DNA of 64,000 nt from Streptomyces sp. RKND-216 (GTDB taxonomy: Bacteria > Actinomycetota > Actinomycetes > Streptomycetales > Streptomycetaceae), in NCBI RefSeq assembly GCF_004795255.1, contig NZ_SSBQ01000002.1, positions 5,428,001 through 5,492,000 on the forward strand, read 5' to 3'. The position numbers were made by a program, and so were the translations under genes. The notes under the pieces are model-generated. The model was not told the DNA's origin. It ran no database searches and was given only the letters and a program-made list of their open reading frames with translations. Each line of letters starts with the position of its first letter. The first letter of the stretch is position 1. Positions 37,090 through 47,022 of the stretch are shown one piece after another.

Positions 37090-37908
37090 TCAGGACTTCC
37101 GCACCGTCGCGTCGTCGATCGTCGCGGTGGCGACCGGGCGGCCGTCCTCGGCCTGGCCCTTCACGCCGGCCTTCGCGATCTTCTTCAGCACCTTCATGCC
37201 GGAGTCGGTGACGGTGCCGAAGGGGGTGTAGCTCGGCGGCAGCTTGCTGTCCCGGTAGACGAGGAAGAACTGGCTGCCGCCGGAGTCCTTCTGCCCGGTG
37301 TTGGCCATCGCGACCGTGCCGGCCGGGTACACGCCGTCCTTCACCCGCTCGTCGTCCAGGTTCTCGTCCGGGATGGTGTAGCCGGGGCCGCCCATGCCGG
37401 AGCCTTGCGGGTCGCCGCACTGCAGCACGAAGATGCCCTCGGTGGTCAGGCGGTGGCACTCGGTGTGGTCGAAGAAGTCGTTCTCGGCCAGGAAGGCGAA
37501 CGAATTCACCGTGTGGGGCGCCTTGCCGGCGTCCATCTCGATGCCGATCTTCCCGCAGGCGGTGTCCAGCGCCATGGTGTACGTCGCGGACTCGTCCACG
37601 GTCAGCTCGGGTTCCTTCTTCCACTGCTCGCCGTTCGGTTTGCCCTTCGCGGGCTTGGCGCAGGGGTCGGGAGCGTCCTTCTCCGCGGACGGTGTCGCAC
37701 TCGGCTGCGGGTCGGAGGCGGTGTCCTCCTTGCCCTCCAGCCCGCCGGACAGGGCGTACGCGGTGCACAGCACGAGCACGACCGCCACGCCGGCCGCGAT
37801 GGCCGCGTTGCGGATGCGGGCCTTGCGTCGCGTCTCCGCGCGGCGCTCCTGCTGGCGGAGGTACTTCTCGCGTGCGAGCTGCTTCCGCCGCTGCTCACTG
37901 GTGACCAC
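37090..37908 (-). CDS. Membrane-anchored cyclophilin-type peptidyl-prolyl isomerase
   Basis: A 272-residue protein: basic N-terminus ('[20 protein letters not shown]'), one signal-anchor helix ('[20 protein letters not shown]'), a Ser/Pro/Asp-rich linker, and an outer cyclophilin domain from about residue 105 ('[20 protein letters not shown]', '[20 protein letters not shown]'). The classical Phe/Gln active-site pattern 'GSQFFLVY' is kept, but the usual 'RxxxxFMIQGG' segment reads '[13 protein letters not shown]', so an Arg is missing. Probably helps fold exported proteins. GTG 37908 has AAGGAGA seven bases upstream. Confidence 0.88.
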   Translation of the reverse strand: MVTSEQRRKQLAREKYLRQQERRAETRRKARIRNAAIAAGVAVVLVLCTAYALSGGLEGKEDTASDPQPSATPSAEKDAPDPCAKPAKGKPNGEQWKKEPELTVDESATYTMALDTACGKIGIEMDAGKAPHTVNSFAFLAENDFFDHTECHRLTTEGIFVLQCGDPQGSGMGGPGYTIPDENLDDERVKDGVYPAGTVAMANTGQKDSGGSQFFLVYRDSKLPPSYTPFGTVTDSGMKVLKKIAKAGVKGQAEDGRPVATATIDDATVRKS

Positions 37909-38054
37909 GGGGACGTCTCCTTCAGAACGTGCGTGCGTACATGCGTACGGCCGGGAACCTGGCCCGTACCGTATACGCATTCGCGGCGCCCGTACCGGCG
38001 CCGGTAGGCTTCCGGGCAGCCGTTATCCATCTGCCGGACGACCGAAGGACGAAT

Positions 38055-38771
38055 GTGCTCGTAGCCGGGTTCCCTGCCGGGGCCTGGGGGACCAATTGTT
38101 ATCTGGTCGCCCCCGCCGCCGGCGAGGAGTGCGTGATCATCGACCCCGGCCACCAGGCCGCCGAGGGCGTACGGGAGGCCGTGGCCAAGCATCGGCTGAA
38201 GCCCGTCGCGGTGATGCTCACCCACGGGCACATCGACCACGTCGCCTCGGTCGTCCCGGTCTGCGGGGCGCACGACGTGCCGGCGTGGATCCACCCCGAG
38301 GACCGCTTCATGATGAGCGACCCGGAGAAGGCCATGGGCCGGGTCATCGGCAGGCCGCTGATGGACGAGTTGACCATCGGCGAGCCGGACGACCTGCGGG
38401 AGCTGTCCGACGGCGCGGCACTGGAGCTGGCCGGCCTCGAACTCGCCGTCGCGCACGCACCGGGCCATACCAGGGGGTCGGTGACCTTCCGGATGCCCGA
38501 GCAGGCCGACATCCCGCCGGTCCTCTTCTCGGGCGACCTGCTGTTCGCCGGCTCCATCGGACGCACCGACCTGCCCGGCGGCGACCACGCCGAGATCCTC
38601 GACTCGCTGGCACGCGTGTGCCTGCCCCTGGAGGACTCGACCGTGGTGCTGTCCGGCCACGGCCCCCAGACCACCATCGGCCGCGAACGCGACACCAACC
38701 CCTTCCTGCGGGAGGTGGCCGCGGGCGGTCGCGGCGGCGGCCCGAGCGCCCCGCCACGACGAGGAATGTGA
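38055..38771 (+). CDS. Metallo-beta-lactamase-fold hydrolase (glyoxalase II-like)
   Basis: A 238-residue MBL protein with the dinuclear metal motif '[13 protein letters not shown]', '[12 protein letters not shown]', '[20 protein letters not shown]' and '[20 protein letters not shown]'. This layout fits hydroxyacylglutathione hydrolase-like enzymes; streptomycetes use mycothiol, so a mycothiol or other thioester is a more likely substrate than glutathione. GTG 38055 follows GAAGGA. Divergent from the cyclophilin gene and just upstream of hisS, probably cotranscribed. Confidence 0.87.
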   Translation: MLVAGFPAGAWGTNCYLVAPAAGEECVIIDPGHQAAEGVREAVAKHRLKPVAVMLTHGHIDHVASVVPVCGAHDVPAWIHPEDRFMMSDPEKAMGRVIGRPLMDELTIGEPDDLRELSDGAALELAGLELAVAHAPGHTRGSVTFRMPEQADIPPVLFSGDLLFAGSIGRTDLPGGDHAEILDSLARVCLPLEDSTVVLSGHGPQTTIGRERDTNPFLREVAAGGRGGGPSAPPRRGM

Positions 38772-38785
38772 CGAAGACGCACGCG

Positions 38786-40045
38786 ATGAGCACCTTCTCC
38801 GCCCCCAAGGGCACCTACGACCTGATTCCCCCGGAGTCCGCGCAGTTCCTGGCCGTGCGCGAGGCGTTTTCCGCCCCGCTGCGCCGCGCCGGCTACGGCT
38901 ACGTGGAGACGCCCGGCTTCGAGCAGACGGGCCTCTTCTCCCGCGGCGTCGGCGAGTCCACCGACATCGTGACCAAGGAGATGTACACCCTCACCACCCG
39001 CGGCGGCGACGAGCTGGCGCTGCGCCCGGAGGGCACCGCCTCCGTGCTGCGCGCCGCGCTCCAGGCCGGCCTGCACCGCGGCGCCCTGCCCGCCAAGCTC
39101 TGGTACTCCGGCTCCTACTACCGCTACGAGCGCCCGCAGGCCGGCCGTTACCGGCACTTCTCCCAGGTGGGCGCGGAAGTCCTTGGCGCCGAGGACCCGG
39201 CACTCGACGCCGAGCTGATCATCCTCGCCGCCGACGCGTTCCGCGCCCTGGGCCTCAGGCAGGTCCGGCTGCTGCTGAACTCGCTCGGCGACAAGGAGTG
39301 CCGCCCCGCCTACCGCGCCGCCCTCCAGGACTTCCTCCGCGCCCTCGACCTTGACGAGGACACCCGTCGGCGCATCGAGATCAACCCCCTGCGGGTGCTC
39401 GACGACAAGCGGGAGAGCGTCCAGCAGCAGCTCACCGGCGCACCGATGATGCGCGACCACCTGTGCGAGGGCTGCAAGGCCTACCACGAGCAGGTGCGCG
39501 AACTGCTCACCGCGGCCGGCGTCGCCTTCGAGGACGACCCCCGGCTGGTGCGCGGCTTGGACTACTACACCCGCACCACCTTCGAGTTCGTGCACGACGG
39601 GCTGGGCTCCCAGTCCGCCGTCGGCGGCGGCGGCCGGTACGACGGCCTGTCGGAGATGATCGGCGGGCCGGAGCTGCCGTCGGTGGGTTGGGCGCTGGGC
39701 GTGGACCGCACCGTGCTCGCGCTGCGGGCCGAGGACGTGGCGCCGGAGACGCCGGCGGGGGCGCAGGTCTTCGCCGTCCCGCTCGGCGAGGACGCCCGTC
39801 GCGCCCTCTTCGCGGCGGTCATCGAGCTGCGCCGGGAGGGCGTCGCCGCGGATTTCGCCTACGGCGGCAAGGGCATGAAGAACGCCATGAAGTCCGCCAA
39901 CCGCTCCGGGGCGCGGTTCGCCCTGGTCCTGGGCGACCGGGACCTGGCCGAAGGCGTCGTCCAGCTCAAGGACCTGGAGAGCGGCGAGCAGAGCCCGGTA
40001 CCACTCGAACGAGTGGTGGCCGCGGTTCGGGCGAAGCTCGGCTGA
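38786..40045 (+). CDS. hisS: Histidyl-tRNA synthetase
   Basis: A 419-residue class II synthetase. Motif 1 region '[20 protein letters not shown]', the motif 2 loop '[20 protein letters not shown]', the histidine-A peptides '[16 protein letters not shown]' and '[17 protein letters not shown]', and the C-terminal anticodon domain are all present. ATG 38786 matches the family start '[13 protein letters not shown]'. A GTG at 38768, with GAGGA close by, is an alternative six residues longer. Confidence 0.95.
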   Translation: MSTFSAPKGTYDLIPPESAQFLAVREAFSAPLRRAGYGYVETPGFEQTGLFSRGVGESTDIVTKEMYTLTTRGGDELALRPEGTASVLRAALQAGLHRGALPAKLWYSGSYYRYERPQAGRYRHFSQVGAEVLGAEDPALDAELIILAADAFRALGLRQVRLLLNSLGDKECRPAYRAALQDFLRALDLDEDTRRRIEINPLRVLDDKRESVQQQLTGAPMMRDHLCEGCKAYHEQVRELLTAAGVAFEDDPRLVRGLDYYTRTTFEFVHDGLGSQSAVGGGGRYDGLSEMIGGPELPSVGWALGVDRTVLALRAEDVAPETPAGAQVFAVPLGEDARRALFAAVIELRREGVAADFAYGGKGMKNAMKSANRSGARFALVLGDRDLAEGVVQLKDLESGEQSPVPLERVVAAVRAKLG

Positions 40046-40118
40046 CCCTTGCGCCGTTGGGGCAGAATGAGTGACAGCCCGACACCACCGACCCCGGCCG
40101 ACGAGTAGGACGCGACAC

Positions 40119-40769
40119 GTGATGACGACCACGGCATCCCCCGACCACGCTCGCACCTCCACGGACGAGCCACCGGAGGGTGCCGTGGGAGCCCGGCGCG
40201 GCTTCTCCTGGCTGCTGATCGTCACCGGCCTGATGGGGCTGCTCGCGGCCGTCGTCATCACCATCGACAAGACCAAGATCCTTGAGGCGAAGGCGCTAGG
40301 GGAGACCTACACCCCGGGCTGCAGCCTCAACCCGATCCTCTCCTGCGGCAACATCATGGAGAGCGCGCAGGCCTCCGCGTTCGGCTTCTCCAACCCGCTG
40401 ATCGGCCTGGTGGCGTACCCCGTGGTCATCGCCATCGGCGTCACGCTGCTCACCGGGACCACCTTCCCCCGCTGGTACTGGCTCACCTTCAACGCCGGCT
40501 GCCTCTTCGGCGTCGGCTTCGTCACCTGGCTCCAGTACCACTCGCTGTACACCATCGGCGCCCTGTGCCTGTGGTGCTGCCTGGCCTGGGTCGCCACGAT
40601 CTTCCTGTTCTGGTACGTCACCAGCCACACCCTCACCCGCGGTCTCCTGCCCGCACCGGCCGGCGTGCGGAACTTCGTCGAGGAGTTCCCCTGGGTCCTG
40701 CCCGTGATGCACACGGGCGTGATTGGCATGCTGATCCTCACCCAGTGGTGGAGCTTCTGGACCGGCTGA
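40119..40769 (+). CDS. Vitamin K epoxide reductase family protein
   Basis: A 216-residue protein with about five membrane helices. It has the two VKOR cysteine pairs: an outer pair in 'TPGCSLNPILSCGNI' and the quinone-side CxxC in 'GALCLWCCLAWVAT'. VKOR proteins reoxidise a DsbA-like partner and pass electrons to menaquinone, giving disulfides in exported proteins in actinobacteria. No thioredoxin domain is fused here. GTG 40119 has AGGA eight bases upstream; the next codon is an ATG (40122). A strong hairpin follows. Confidence 0.92.
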   Translation: MMTTTASPDHARTSTDEPPEGAVGARRGFSWLLIVTGLMGLLAAVVITIDKTKILEAKALGETYTPGCSLNPILSCGNIMESAQASAFGFSNPLIGLVAYPVVIAIGVTLLTGTTFPRWYWLTFNAGCLFGVGFVTWLQYHSLYTIGALCLWCCLAWVATIFLFWYVTSHTLTRGLLPAPAGVRNFVEEFPWVLPVMHTGVIGMLILTQWWSFWTG

Positions 40770-40790
40770 CCGCTGCGCACACCTCTCCGC

Positions 40791-40826
40791 CGTCCGGTGA
40801 CCGCGTCCGTACGCGGTCACCGGACG
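40791..40826 (+). terminator. Hairpin terminator after the VKOR gene
   Basis: Perfect 15-bp stem (40791-40805 with 40812-40826, left arm CGTCCGGTGACCGCG) with loop TCCGTA, 22 bases after the stop. No long T-run. Confidence 0.75.
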
Positions 40827-40860
40827 GCGTTGTCAGAGGGGTGACCTAGGGTGTGGCGAC

Positions 40861-42267
40861 GTGGAGCCCGATCTGTTCACCGCCGCCGCCGAGGACCGCC
40901 AGGAGCGCGAGCCGTCCGCCAGCCCGCTGGCCGCACGCATGCGTCCGCGCACCCTGGAGGAGGTCGTCGGCCAGCGGCACCTGCTGCGTCCCGGGTCCCC
41001 GTTGCGCCGCCTGGTCGGCGAGGGAGCGGGAGGCCCGGCGGGCCAGTCGTCCGTCATGCTCTGGGGCCCGCCCGGCACCGGCAAGACCACTCTCGCCCAC
41101 GTCGTCAGCCGGGCCACCGACGCGCGCTTCGTGGAGCTGTCCGCCATCACCGCGGGCGTGAAGGAGGTGCGGGCCGTCATCGACGGCGCCCGCCGCTCGT
41201 CGGGGGCCTACGGCAAGGACACCGTCCTCTTCCTGGACGAGATCCACCGGTTCAGCAAGGCCCAGCAGGACTCGCTGCTGCCCGCGGTGGAGAACCGCTG
41301 GGTCACGCTGATCGCGGCCACGACCGAGAACCCGTACTTCTCAGTGATCTCCCCGCTGCTGTCCCGCTCCCTGCTGCTCACCCTGGAGCCGCTCACCGAC
41401 GACGATGTGCGCGGCCTGGTCCGCCGCGCGGTCGCGGACCCGCGCGGCCTGGACGACGCGGTCACGCTGCCCGAGGAGGCGGAGAACCATCTCCTCCGCG
41501 TCGCCGGCGGCGACGCCCGTCGCGCGCTCACCGCGCTGGAGGCCGGTGCCGGAGCGGCGCTCGCCAAGGGGGAGCGGGAGATCTCCCTGGCGTCCCTGGA
41601 GGAGGCCGTCGACCGTGCCGCCGTGAAGTACGACCGGGACGGCGACCAGCACTACGACGTGGCGAGTGCGCTCATCAAGTCGATCCGCGGCTCCGACGTC
41701 GACGCCGCGCTGCACTACCTGGCCCGCATGATCGAGGCGGGGGAGGACCCGCGCTTCATCGCCCGCCGGCTGATGATCTCCGCCAGCGAGGACGTCGGGA
41801 TGGCGGACCCGACGGCGCTCCAGACGGCCGTCGCCGCTGCCCAGGCCGTCGCCATGATCGGCTTCCCGGAGGCGCGGATCACCCTCGCGCAGGCCACGGT
41901 GACGCTCGCCCTGGCGCCGAAGTCCAACGCCGCCTACCTGGCGATCGACGCGGCGCTGGCGGACGTACGGGCGGGGCTGGCCGGTCCGGTACCACCACAC
42001 CTGCGGGACAGCCACTACAAGGGCTCCCAGAAGCTCGGCCACGGCCAGGGCTACCAGTACCCGCACGACCTGCCGGGCGGCGTCGCGGCCCAGCAGTACG
42101 CCCCGGACGCCGTGCACGGCAAGCGGTACTACGCCCCCACCCGCTACGGCGCCGAGGCTCGGTACGCGGACGTGGCCGAGCGGGTGCGCGCGCGGCTCGC
42201 GGGCCGGTCTCTCCCCGCCGCCGAGGAGGCGGCACCACCGGCGGAGGCGGAGGAGAGGAAGGGCTGA
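40861..42267 (+). CDS. rarA: Replication-associated recombination protein RarA (MgsA)
   Basis: A 468-residue AAA+ protein of the clamp-loader/RuvB clade. '[20 protein letters not shown]' is followed by Walker A '[16 protein letters not shown]', Walker B '[20 protein letters not shown]', sensor 1 '[20 protein letters not shown]', and a C-terminal tetramerisation domain ('[20 protein letters not shown]'). It acts at stalled or collapsed replication forks. GTG 40861 is the first in-frame start before the conserved '[10 protein letters not shown]'. Confidence 0.94.
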   Translation: MEPDLFTAAAEDRQEREPSASPLAARMRPRTLEEVVGQRHLLRPGSPLRRLVGEGAGGPAGQSSVMLWGPPGTGKTTLAHVVSRATDARFVELSAITAGVKEVRAVIDGARRSSGAYGKDTVLFLDEIHRFSKAQQDSLLPAVENRWVTLIAATTENPYFSVISPLLSRSLLLTLEPLTDDDVRGLVRRAVADPRGLDDAVTLPEEAENHLLRVAGGDARRALTALEAGAGAALAKGEREISLASLEEAVDRAAVKYDRDGDQHYDVASALIKSIRGSDVDAALHYLARMIEAGEDPRFIARRLMISASEDVGMADPTALQTAVAAAQAVAMIGFPEARITLAQATVTLALAPKSNAAYLAIDAALADVRAGLAGPVPPHLRDSHYKGSQKLGHGQGYQYPHDLPGGVAAQQYAPDAVHGKRYYAPTRYGAEARYADVAERVRARLAGRSLPAAEEAAPPAEAEERKG

Positions 42268-42300
42268 CGCCCCCGTGCACGCTCTCCCCGGCGGCCCCCG

Positions 42301-43182
42301 TCACCGTGCGGTGGTCGCGGCCTCGAACAGTCCGTGCATGGCCCTGCGGAGCCCGCCCATGTCCCGCACGGGCTCGGCGAAGTCGAAGCGCGCGTCGTAG
42401 CAGGCGATCCCGTCCCCGTCGCCGAACCGCACCCGGATGCCGAAGCGGTCCAGGGCCAGCGGTGTCACCCGGCCGAGCGCGACCGCCGCGCACGAGGCGT
42501 CCCCCGGCGCCTCGTGCGGCGCGGGGAAGGCGTCGAGCAGTGTGCACAGGCCGCGTACCTGGTCGCCGTGGGCGGCGGCCAGGTGCTGGAGCAGCTCCGC
42601 CTCGTGCCGGGCGAGGGGGTCGGCCGTCGCGGCGGCGAACGCGTCGGGCTCGACGGCGTCCTCGCCCCACAGGTCGTCCACGTGTGCCTCGCCGACCTCC
42701 AGCCGGAGCAGCAGCCGTCCGTCGTCCGGCACCGGCCCGCCCATGGCGTGTTCGGCCAGCAGCCGTGCGGCGGCGGGCCTGTCCGCCGCCGCCACCGGCG
42801 TCAGCCAGCCGGCCACCCAGGCCCGGCCGCGGACCCGGTGGGGCACCGCGACGGGTGCGACGTCGGTGATCTCCATCACGGCGCACAGCTCGTCGTCCCG
42901 GGCCCGCGCGGCGGCGCGGGCGGCCGGGTGTGCGGCGCCGACCAGCAGCAGCACGTCGCCGTCGGTGTCCACGGCACGGGCGACGGGCACGTCGTCCGGG
43001 AGCCCGAGTCCGCCCGTCTCGGACTCGATGCCGGGAACGAGCAGACGGGCGGATACGCTGGACTCCACGAGAGTGCGTACGCGCTCGGCGGCCGAAGGGC
43101 CCCGGGCGTCTTCCACGGGACGCGGCTGCCCCGCTTCCGTACCGTCACCGGTGCCGTCGTGGGGGTTCCGAGGTCGAAACAT
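42301..43182 (-). CDS. DUF2470 (putative heme-iron utilisation) protein
   Basis: A 293-residue protein. The C-terminal about 85 residues form a DUF2470 domain ('HEAELLQHLAAAHGDQVRGL', 'VTPLALDRFGIRVRFGDGDG'), a family noted as a putative haem-iron utilisation family. The N-terminal 200 residues resemble the split-barrel half seen in HugZ-like proteins ('RARDDELCAVMEITDVAPVA'). ATG 43182 has GGAGGAG close upstream. A 19-bp iron box lies 15-33 bases upstream of the start, so iron-dependent repression by a DmdR/IdeR-type protein is likely. Confidence 0.82.
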   Translation of the reverse strand: MFRPRNPHDGTGDGTEAGQPRPVEDARGPSAAERVRTLVESSVSARLLVPGIESETGGLGLPDDVPVARAVDTDGDVLLLVGAAHPAARAAARARDDELCAVMEITDVAPVAVPHRVRGRAWVAGWLTPVAAADRPAAARLLAEHAMGGPVPDDGRLLLRLEVGEAHVDDLWGEDAVEPDAFAAATADPLARHEAELLQHLAAAHGDQVRGLCTLLDAFPAPHEAPGDASCAAVALGRVTPLALDRFGIRVRFGDGDGIACYDARFDFAEPVRDMGGLRRAMHGLFEAATTAR

Positions 43183-43196
43183 GCGTACTCCTCCGC

Positions 43197-43215
43197 TAAG
43201 GTAAGCCTCACCTAA
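43197..43215. promoter_or_regulatory. Iron box (DmdR/IdeR/DtxR-type operator)
   Basis: On the minus strand the 19-mer reads TTAGGTGAGGCTTACCTTA, matching 16 of 19 positions of the streptomycete iron-box consensus TTAGGTTAGGCTCACCTAA, and is itself a near-palindrome. It sits between the divergent DUF2470 gene (start 43182) and rpsD (start 43238). In such AT-poor DNA a chance match of this quality is unlikely. Confidence 0.8.
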
Positions 43216-43237
43216 CTTACACGGAGGTCCGTTCAAC

Positions 43238-43852
43238 GTGAACCAGTCGCGTCCCAAGGTCAAGAAGTCGCGGGCACTCGGCATCGCGCTGACTCCGAAG
43301 GCCGTCAAGTACTTCGAGCAGCGCCCCTACCCGCCGGGCGAGCACGGCCGCGGCCGCAAGCAGAACAGTGACTACAAGGTCCGCCTGCTGGAGAAGCAGC
43401 GGCTGCGCGCCCAGTACGACATCAGCGAGCGCCAGATGGTCCGCGCCTACGACCGTGCCCGCAAGGTCAAGGAGGGCAAGACCGGCGAGGCGCTGATCAT
43501 CGAGCTGGAGCGCCGCCTGGACGCGCTCGTGCTGCGCTCCGGTCTGGCCCGCACCATCTACCAGGCCCGCCAGATGGTCGTGCACGGTCACATCGCGGTC
43601 AACGACCGCAAGGTCGACCGGCCCTCCTACCGGGTCCACCCGGACGACGTGGTGCAGGTCCGCGAGCGCAGCCGCGCCAAGCACCCGTTCCTGGTGGCCC
43701 GCGAGGGCGGCTACGCCACCGACGGCGAGACCCCGCGCTACCTCGAGGTCAACCTCGAGGCGCTGGCCTTCCGCCTCGACCGGGACCCGCAGCGCAAGGA
43801 GGTCCCCGTGGTGTGCGACGAGCAGATGGTCGTCGAGTACTACGCCCGCTGA
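43238..43852 (+). CDS. rpsD: 30S ribosomal protein S4
   Basis: A 204-residue S4 with the C-terminal S4 RNA-binding domain ('[20 protein letters not shown]', '[20 protein letters not shown]'). The N-terminal region '[20 protein letters not shown]' lacks the Cys zinc knuckle of metal-binding S4 forms, so this is the zinc-free type. It is a single gene, away from the usual S13-S11-rpoA operon, as in other streptomycetes. GTG 43238 has GGAGG ten bases upstream. An iron box lies 23 bases before the start. Confidence 0.95.
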   Translation: MNQSRPKVKKSRALGIALTPKAVKYFEQRPYPPGEHGRGRKQNSDYKVRLLEKQRLRAQYDISERQMVRAYDRARKVKEGKTGEALIIELERRLDALVLRSGLARTIYQARQMVVHGHIAVNDRKVDRPSYRVHPDDVVQVRERSRAKHPFLVAREGGYATDGETPRYLEVNLEALAFRLDRDPQRKEVPVVCDEQMVVEYYAR

Positions 43853-43879
43853 GCCCGGGGCCGGTTCCCGCCGGACGTC

Positions 43880-43932
43880 ACGGACCCCGGCTCCGCACCC
43901 GCGTCACGCGGGGCGCGGAAGCCGGGGTCCGT
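43880..43932. terminator. Large hairpin terminator after rpsD
   Basis: Outer perfect 12-bp stem ACGGACCCCGGC (43880-43891) with GCCGGGGTCCGT (43921-43932), and an inner CCCGCG/CGCGGG stem. Lies between rpsD and the convergent transporter gene ending at 43969. Confidence 0.75.
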
Positions 43933-43968
43933 CGTCTCGCTCGCACGGCCGCCGTCCGGCCGCCGCCG

Positions 43969-45306
43969 TCAGCCCGTCGTGACCGGGTCCGTGACGCGCA
44001 TCCGCCCGCCGAGTACGCCGCCCACCAGAGTGATCAGCGACAGTCCGACCATCAGCAGCGCCACCGGCCAGGACGCGCCGCCGCCCGCGTCCAGCAGGGC
44101 GGTGGCGAGGGCCGGCAGGAATCCGGTCAAGGCCCCCGCCAGGTTGTACGCCAGTGCGACACCGCTGTAGCGCAGCCGCGCCGGGAAGAGCTCGGTGAGC
44201 AGTGCGCCGGTGACCGCGTACGCCACGGACACCACCGCGATGCCGGCCGTCACCGCGAGTACGACCACCACCGGGTTCTCCGTCTCGATCAGCCAGAACA
44301 ACGGGAAGGCGAAGAGCGCACTCGCCAGGCCGCCCCACATGGTGACCCTGCCCGGTCCCAGTCGCTCCGCCAGCCGGCCCATCACCAGGATGACCACGAT
44401 CTCGACGACGGCCGCGACGAGTGTCGCGTTGACCATCAGCCCGCGGTCCAGGCCGAGCGTGTCCGCGCCGTAGGAGATCATGAAGGTGGTCAGCAGGTAG
44501 AAGCCGCCGATGCCGAGCAGGGCGGATGCCATCGCGACCAGCAGCGGCAGCCACGCCGTGCGGAAGACCTCCAGTGCCGGGACCTTGGCCCGGTCGTCGT
44601 GCCGCAGCAGCTCGTCGAACAGCGGTGACTCCTCCACCCGGCGCCGGATGTAGACGGCCACGAGGAGCATCGGGAAGGCCGCGAGGAACGGCAGCCGCCA
44701 GCCCCAGGCGTCGAAGGACTCCTCGGGGAGCAGTAGCACCAGGGCGAACGCGCCGGACGAGAGGAGCGTGCCGACGGGCGAACCGACCTGCGGCAGCGCG
44801 GCGTAGCGGCCCCGTTTGCCGGGGGGTGCGTGTTCCACCGCGAGGGTGACCGCGCCGCCCCACTCGCCGCCGACCGCGACGCCCTGGAGCAGCCGCAGCA
44901 GCACCAGCAGCGCGGGTGCGGCCAGGCCGATCGAGGCGTGCGTGGGCAGGAAGCCGATCAGTCCGGTGGCCACACCGATGGCCACCACCGTGATCAGCAG
45001 TGCGGGCCGCCGGCCGATCCGGTCGCCGAGCCAGCCGAAGAGCACGGCACCGAGCGGGCGGGCGGCGAAGCCGACGCCGAAGGTGGCGAACGCCGCCAGG
45101 GTCGCGGCCGTCGGGTCGAGCGAGGTGAAGAACAGGCGGTTGAAGACGAGTGCCGCCGCGGTGCCGAAGAGGAAGTAGTCGTACCACTCCAGGGCGGTGC
45201 CGACGAACGCGGCGAAGGCGACCTTCCCGGCCTCCTTGCCGGTGACCACCGCCTCGCCGTCGGCCGGTGTCTCACCGGGGAGCGTGCTGGGGTCCGTCTG
45301 CTTCAT
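43969..45306 (-). CDS. MFS transporter, metabolite:H+ symporter (MHS) type
   Basis: A 445-residue, 12-helix transporter. The MHS-type opening 'FVGTALEWYDYFLFGTAAAL', the loop 2-3 motif 'GWLGDRIGRRPALLITVVAI' and 'LLRLLQGVAVGGEWGGAVTL' are clear. Members import organic acids, betaines or other small metabolites with protons. It is the last gene of a minus-strand set with an amidohydrolase and a urease, so a ureide, amide or related nitrogen compound is a reasonable but unproven substrate. ATG 45306 follows AGGAGCAA. Confidence 0.88.
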   Translation of the reverse strand: MKQTDPSTLPGETPADGEAVVTGKEAGKVAFAAFVGTALEWYDYFLFGTAAALVFNRLFFTSLDPTAATLAAFATFGVGFAARPLGAVLFGWLGDRIGRRPALLITVVAIGVATGLIGFLPTHASIGLAAPALLVLLRLLQGVAVGGEWGGAVTLAVEHAPPGKRGRYAALPQVGSPVGTLLSSGAFALVLLLPEESFDAWGWRLPFLAAFPMLLVAVYIRRRVEESPLFDELLRHDDRAKVPALEVFRTAWLPLLVAMASALLGIGGFYLLTTFMISYGADTLGLDRGLMVNATLVAAVVEIVVILVMGRLAERLGPGRVTMWGGLASALFAFPLFWLIETENPVVVVLAVTAGIAVVSVAYAVTGALLTELFPARLRYSGVALAYNLAGALTGFLPALATALLDAGGGASWPVALLMVGLSLITLVGGVLGGRMRVTDPVTTG

Positions 45307-45323
45307 CGGTTGCTCCTTGCCTA

Positions 45324-47006
45324 CTACGGTGCCTGTTCGCCGGTCACGGGGACGGTTCCGGCGGGGGTGGTGCGCTGCTCCAGTGCGTCCGCTCCGTGGA
45401 CGCACCGCCCCGCCACGAAGGTGGCGAGGACGTCGATGGCGCCGATGCGGCTGCTCGCGGTGCGTACCGGGTCGTCGGCGAGCAGGACGAAGTCCGCGAG
45501 TTTGCCGGGGGAGAGGCTGCCGCGGCGCTGCTCGTCGTGCCCGGCCCACGCGGCGTCCAGGGTGTACGCGCGCAGCGCCTGCTCGGCGGTGACGCGGTCG
45601 TCGGCGCCCAGCACGCGGCCGTCCCGGCTCAGACGCTCGACCATGGACTGCATGCCGAGCAGTGGGGCGCCGGGGGCGACGGGACGGTCCGAACTGCCGG
45701 GCACCCGCAGGCCGTGCCGCAGGAAGGTCCCGTGCCGGTACAGCCAGTCGACCCGCGCCGGGCCCAGGGCGTCGGCCATGGTGTCGCCGATGGCGTGCAG
45801 GAAGTGCGCCTGCGGCACCGGGACGACACCCAGGGAGGCGTAACGTTTCAGCTGGTCCGGCCGTACGACCGCGGAATGCTCCACACGGTGCCGGACGCCG
45901 GGGCGCGGCGCGTCGCGCTGCGCCTCCTCGAAGGCGTCCAGAGCCAGGTCGACGGCCTCGTCGCCGATGGCGTGCGCCGCCACCCGCCAGCCCGAACGGT
46001 GGGCCTCGACGATCAGCCGCCGCATGTCCTCCGGCTCGTCCTGGTAGACGCCCCCGGCGTGCGGGTGGCCGCAGGCCGCCTCCGTCAGCGCGGCCGTACG
46101 GCCCACCAGGGAGCCGTCGAGCCAGATCTTCATCGGGCCCAGACGCAGCCAGGCGTCGCCGAAACCGGTGCGCAGGCCCAGATCGATGCCGGCGGTGATG
46201 CCGTCGTCGGCATGGGCGCCCAGCGGGTGCAGGTTGTCGGCGGCCGTCATCAGCTCCACCCGCGTGCGCAGCGTGCCGCGCTCGCGGGCGAGTTGGTAGG
46301 CGGCCGCCTCGGCCGGGCTGCGCCCGATGAGCCCGGCGCCGATACCGGCCTCGGTGACGTGGGTGAGGCCCTCGGCCGCGTAGACCGCGCTCGCCCGGCC
46401 GATCGCCCCGGCCAGCTCCTCCACGGGGTACGGCATGACCAGGGCGGTCACCAGGGACTGCGCCCGTTCCTGGAGGAGTCCCGTCGGATCGCCGTCCGGC
46501 CGGCGCACGACCACGCCCCCGGCCGGCTCGGCGGCCGTGCCGTCGAGTACGCCGCAGCGCCGCAGCACGTCGCTGCTGACCGTGCACATGTGCCCGGAAC
46601 GGTGGGTGAGCCACACCGGCCGGCCCCCGCCGGCCCGGTCCAGCGCCTCGCGGTGCGGGTGCGCGCCCATGACCGTGTCGTCGTAACCGGAGCCGACCAC
46701 CCAGCCGTCGGAGGGCAGTCCGGCGGCCTTCCGGGCGACGGCCCCGTACACGGCGTCCGTCGTCCGGGCCGCCGTCAGGTCGAGCTGGTCCAGGGACTGC
46801 CCGAACCACGCCATGTGGTTGTGCGCGTCCCCGAACCCGGGTACGACCGTCGCGCCGCCGCAGTCGAGCACCGTCCGGGCCGGCAGATCCGCCACCGCCT
46901 CGTCGAGGCCCACCACCACGTCCCCGAGGACGCCGAGGGTGCGGGCGAGTGGGCGGGCGTCGTCGACGGTGCGGATGCGGGCGTCGGTCAGCTTCAGGTC
47001 GAGCAT
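45324..47006 (-). CDS. YtcJ-like metal-dependent amidohydrolase
   Basis: A 560-residue amidohydrolase of the YtcJ/exoenzyme-regulatory AepA type. The HxH metal motif is in 'VPGFGDAHNHMAWFGQSLDQ', the later His in 'GWRVAAHAIGDEAVDLALDA' and 'RHRVEHSAVVRP', and the C-terminal strand 'GSLSPGKLADFVLLADDPVR' is typical. Reactions in this family range from amide and carbamate to ring hydrolysis. It starts 16 bases after the urease alpha stop, so it belongs to the same operon. Substrate unknown. Confidence 0.87.
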   Translation of the reverse strand: MLDLKLTDARIRTVDDARPLARTLGVLGDVVVGLDEAVADLPARTVLDCGGATVVPGFGDAHNHMAWFGQSLDQLDLTAARTTDAVYGAVARKAAGLPSDGWVVGSGYDDTVMGAHPHREALDRAGGGRPVWLTHRSGHMCTVSSDVLRRCGVLDGTAAEPAGGVVVRRPDGDPTGLLQERAQSLVTALVMPYPVEELAGAIGRASAVYAAEGLTHVTEAGIGAGLIGRSPAEAAAYQLARERGTLRTRVELMTAADNLHPLGAHADDGITAGIDLGLRTGFGDAWLRLGPMKIWLDGSLVGRTAALTEAACGHPHAGGVYQDEPEDMRRLIVEAHRSGWRVAAHAIGDEAVDLALDAFEEAQRDAPRPGVRHRVEHSAVVRPDQLKRYASLGVVPVPQAHFLHAIGDTMADALGPARVDWLYRHGTFLRHGLRVPGSSDRPVAPGAPLLGMQSMVERLSRDGRVLGADDRVTAEQALRAYTLDAAWAGHDEQRRGSLSPGKLADFVLLADDPVRTASSRIGAIDVLATFVAGRCVHGADALEQRTTPAGTVPVTGEQAP

Positions 47007-47022
47007 GGTCGCGTCCGCCCCC

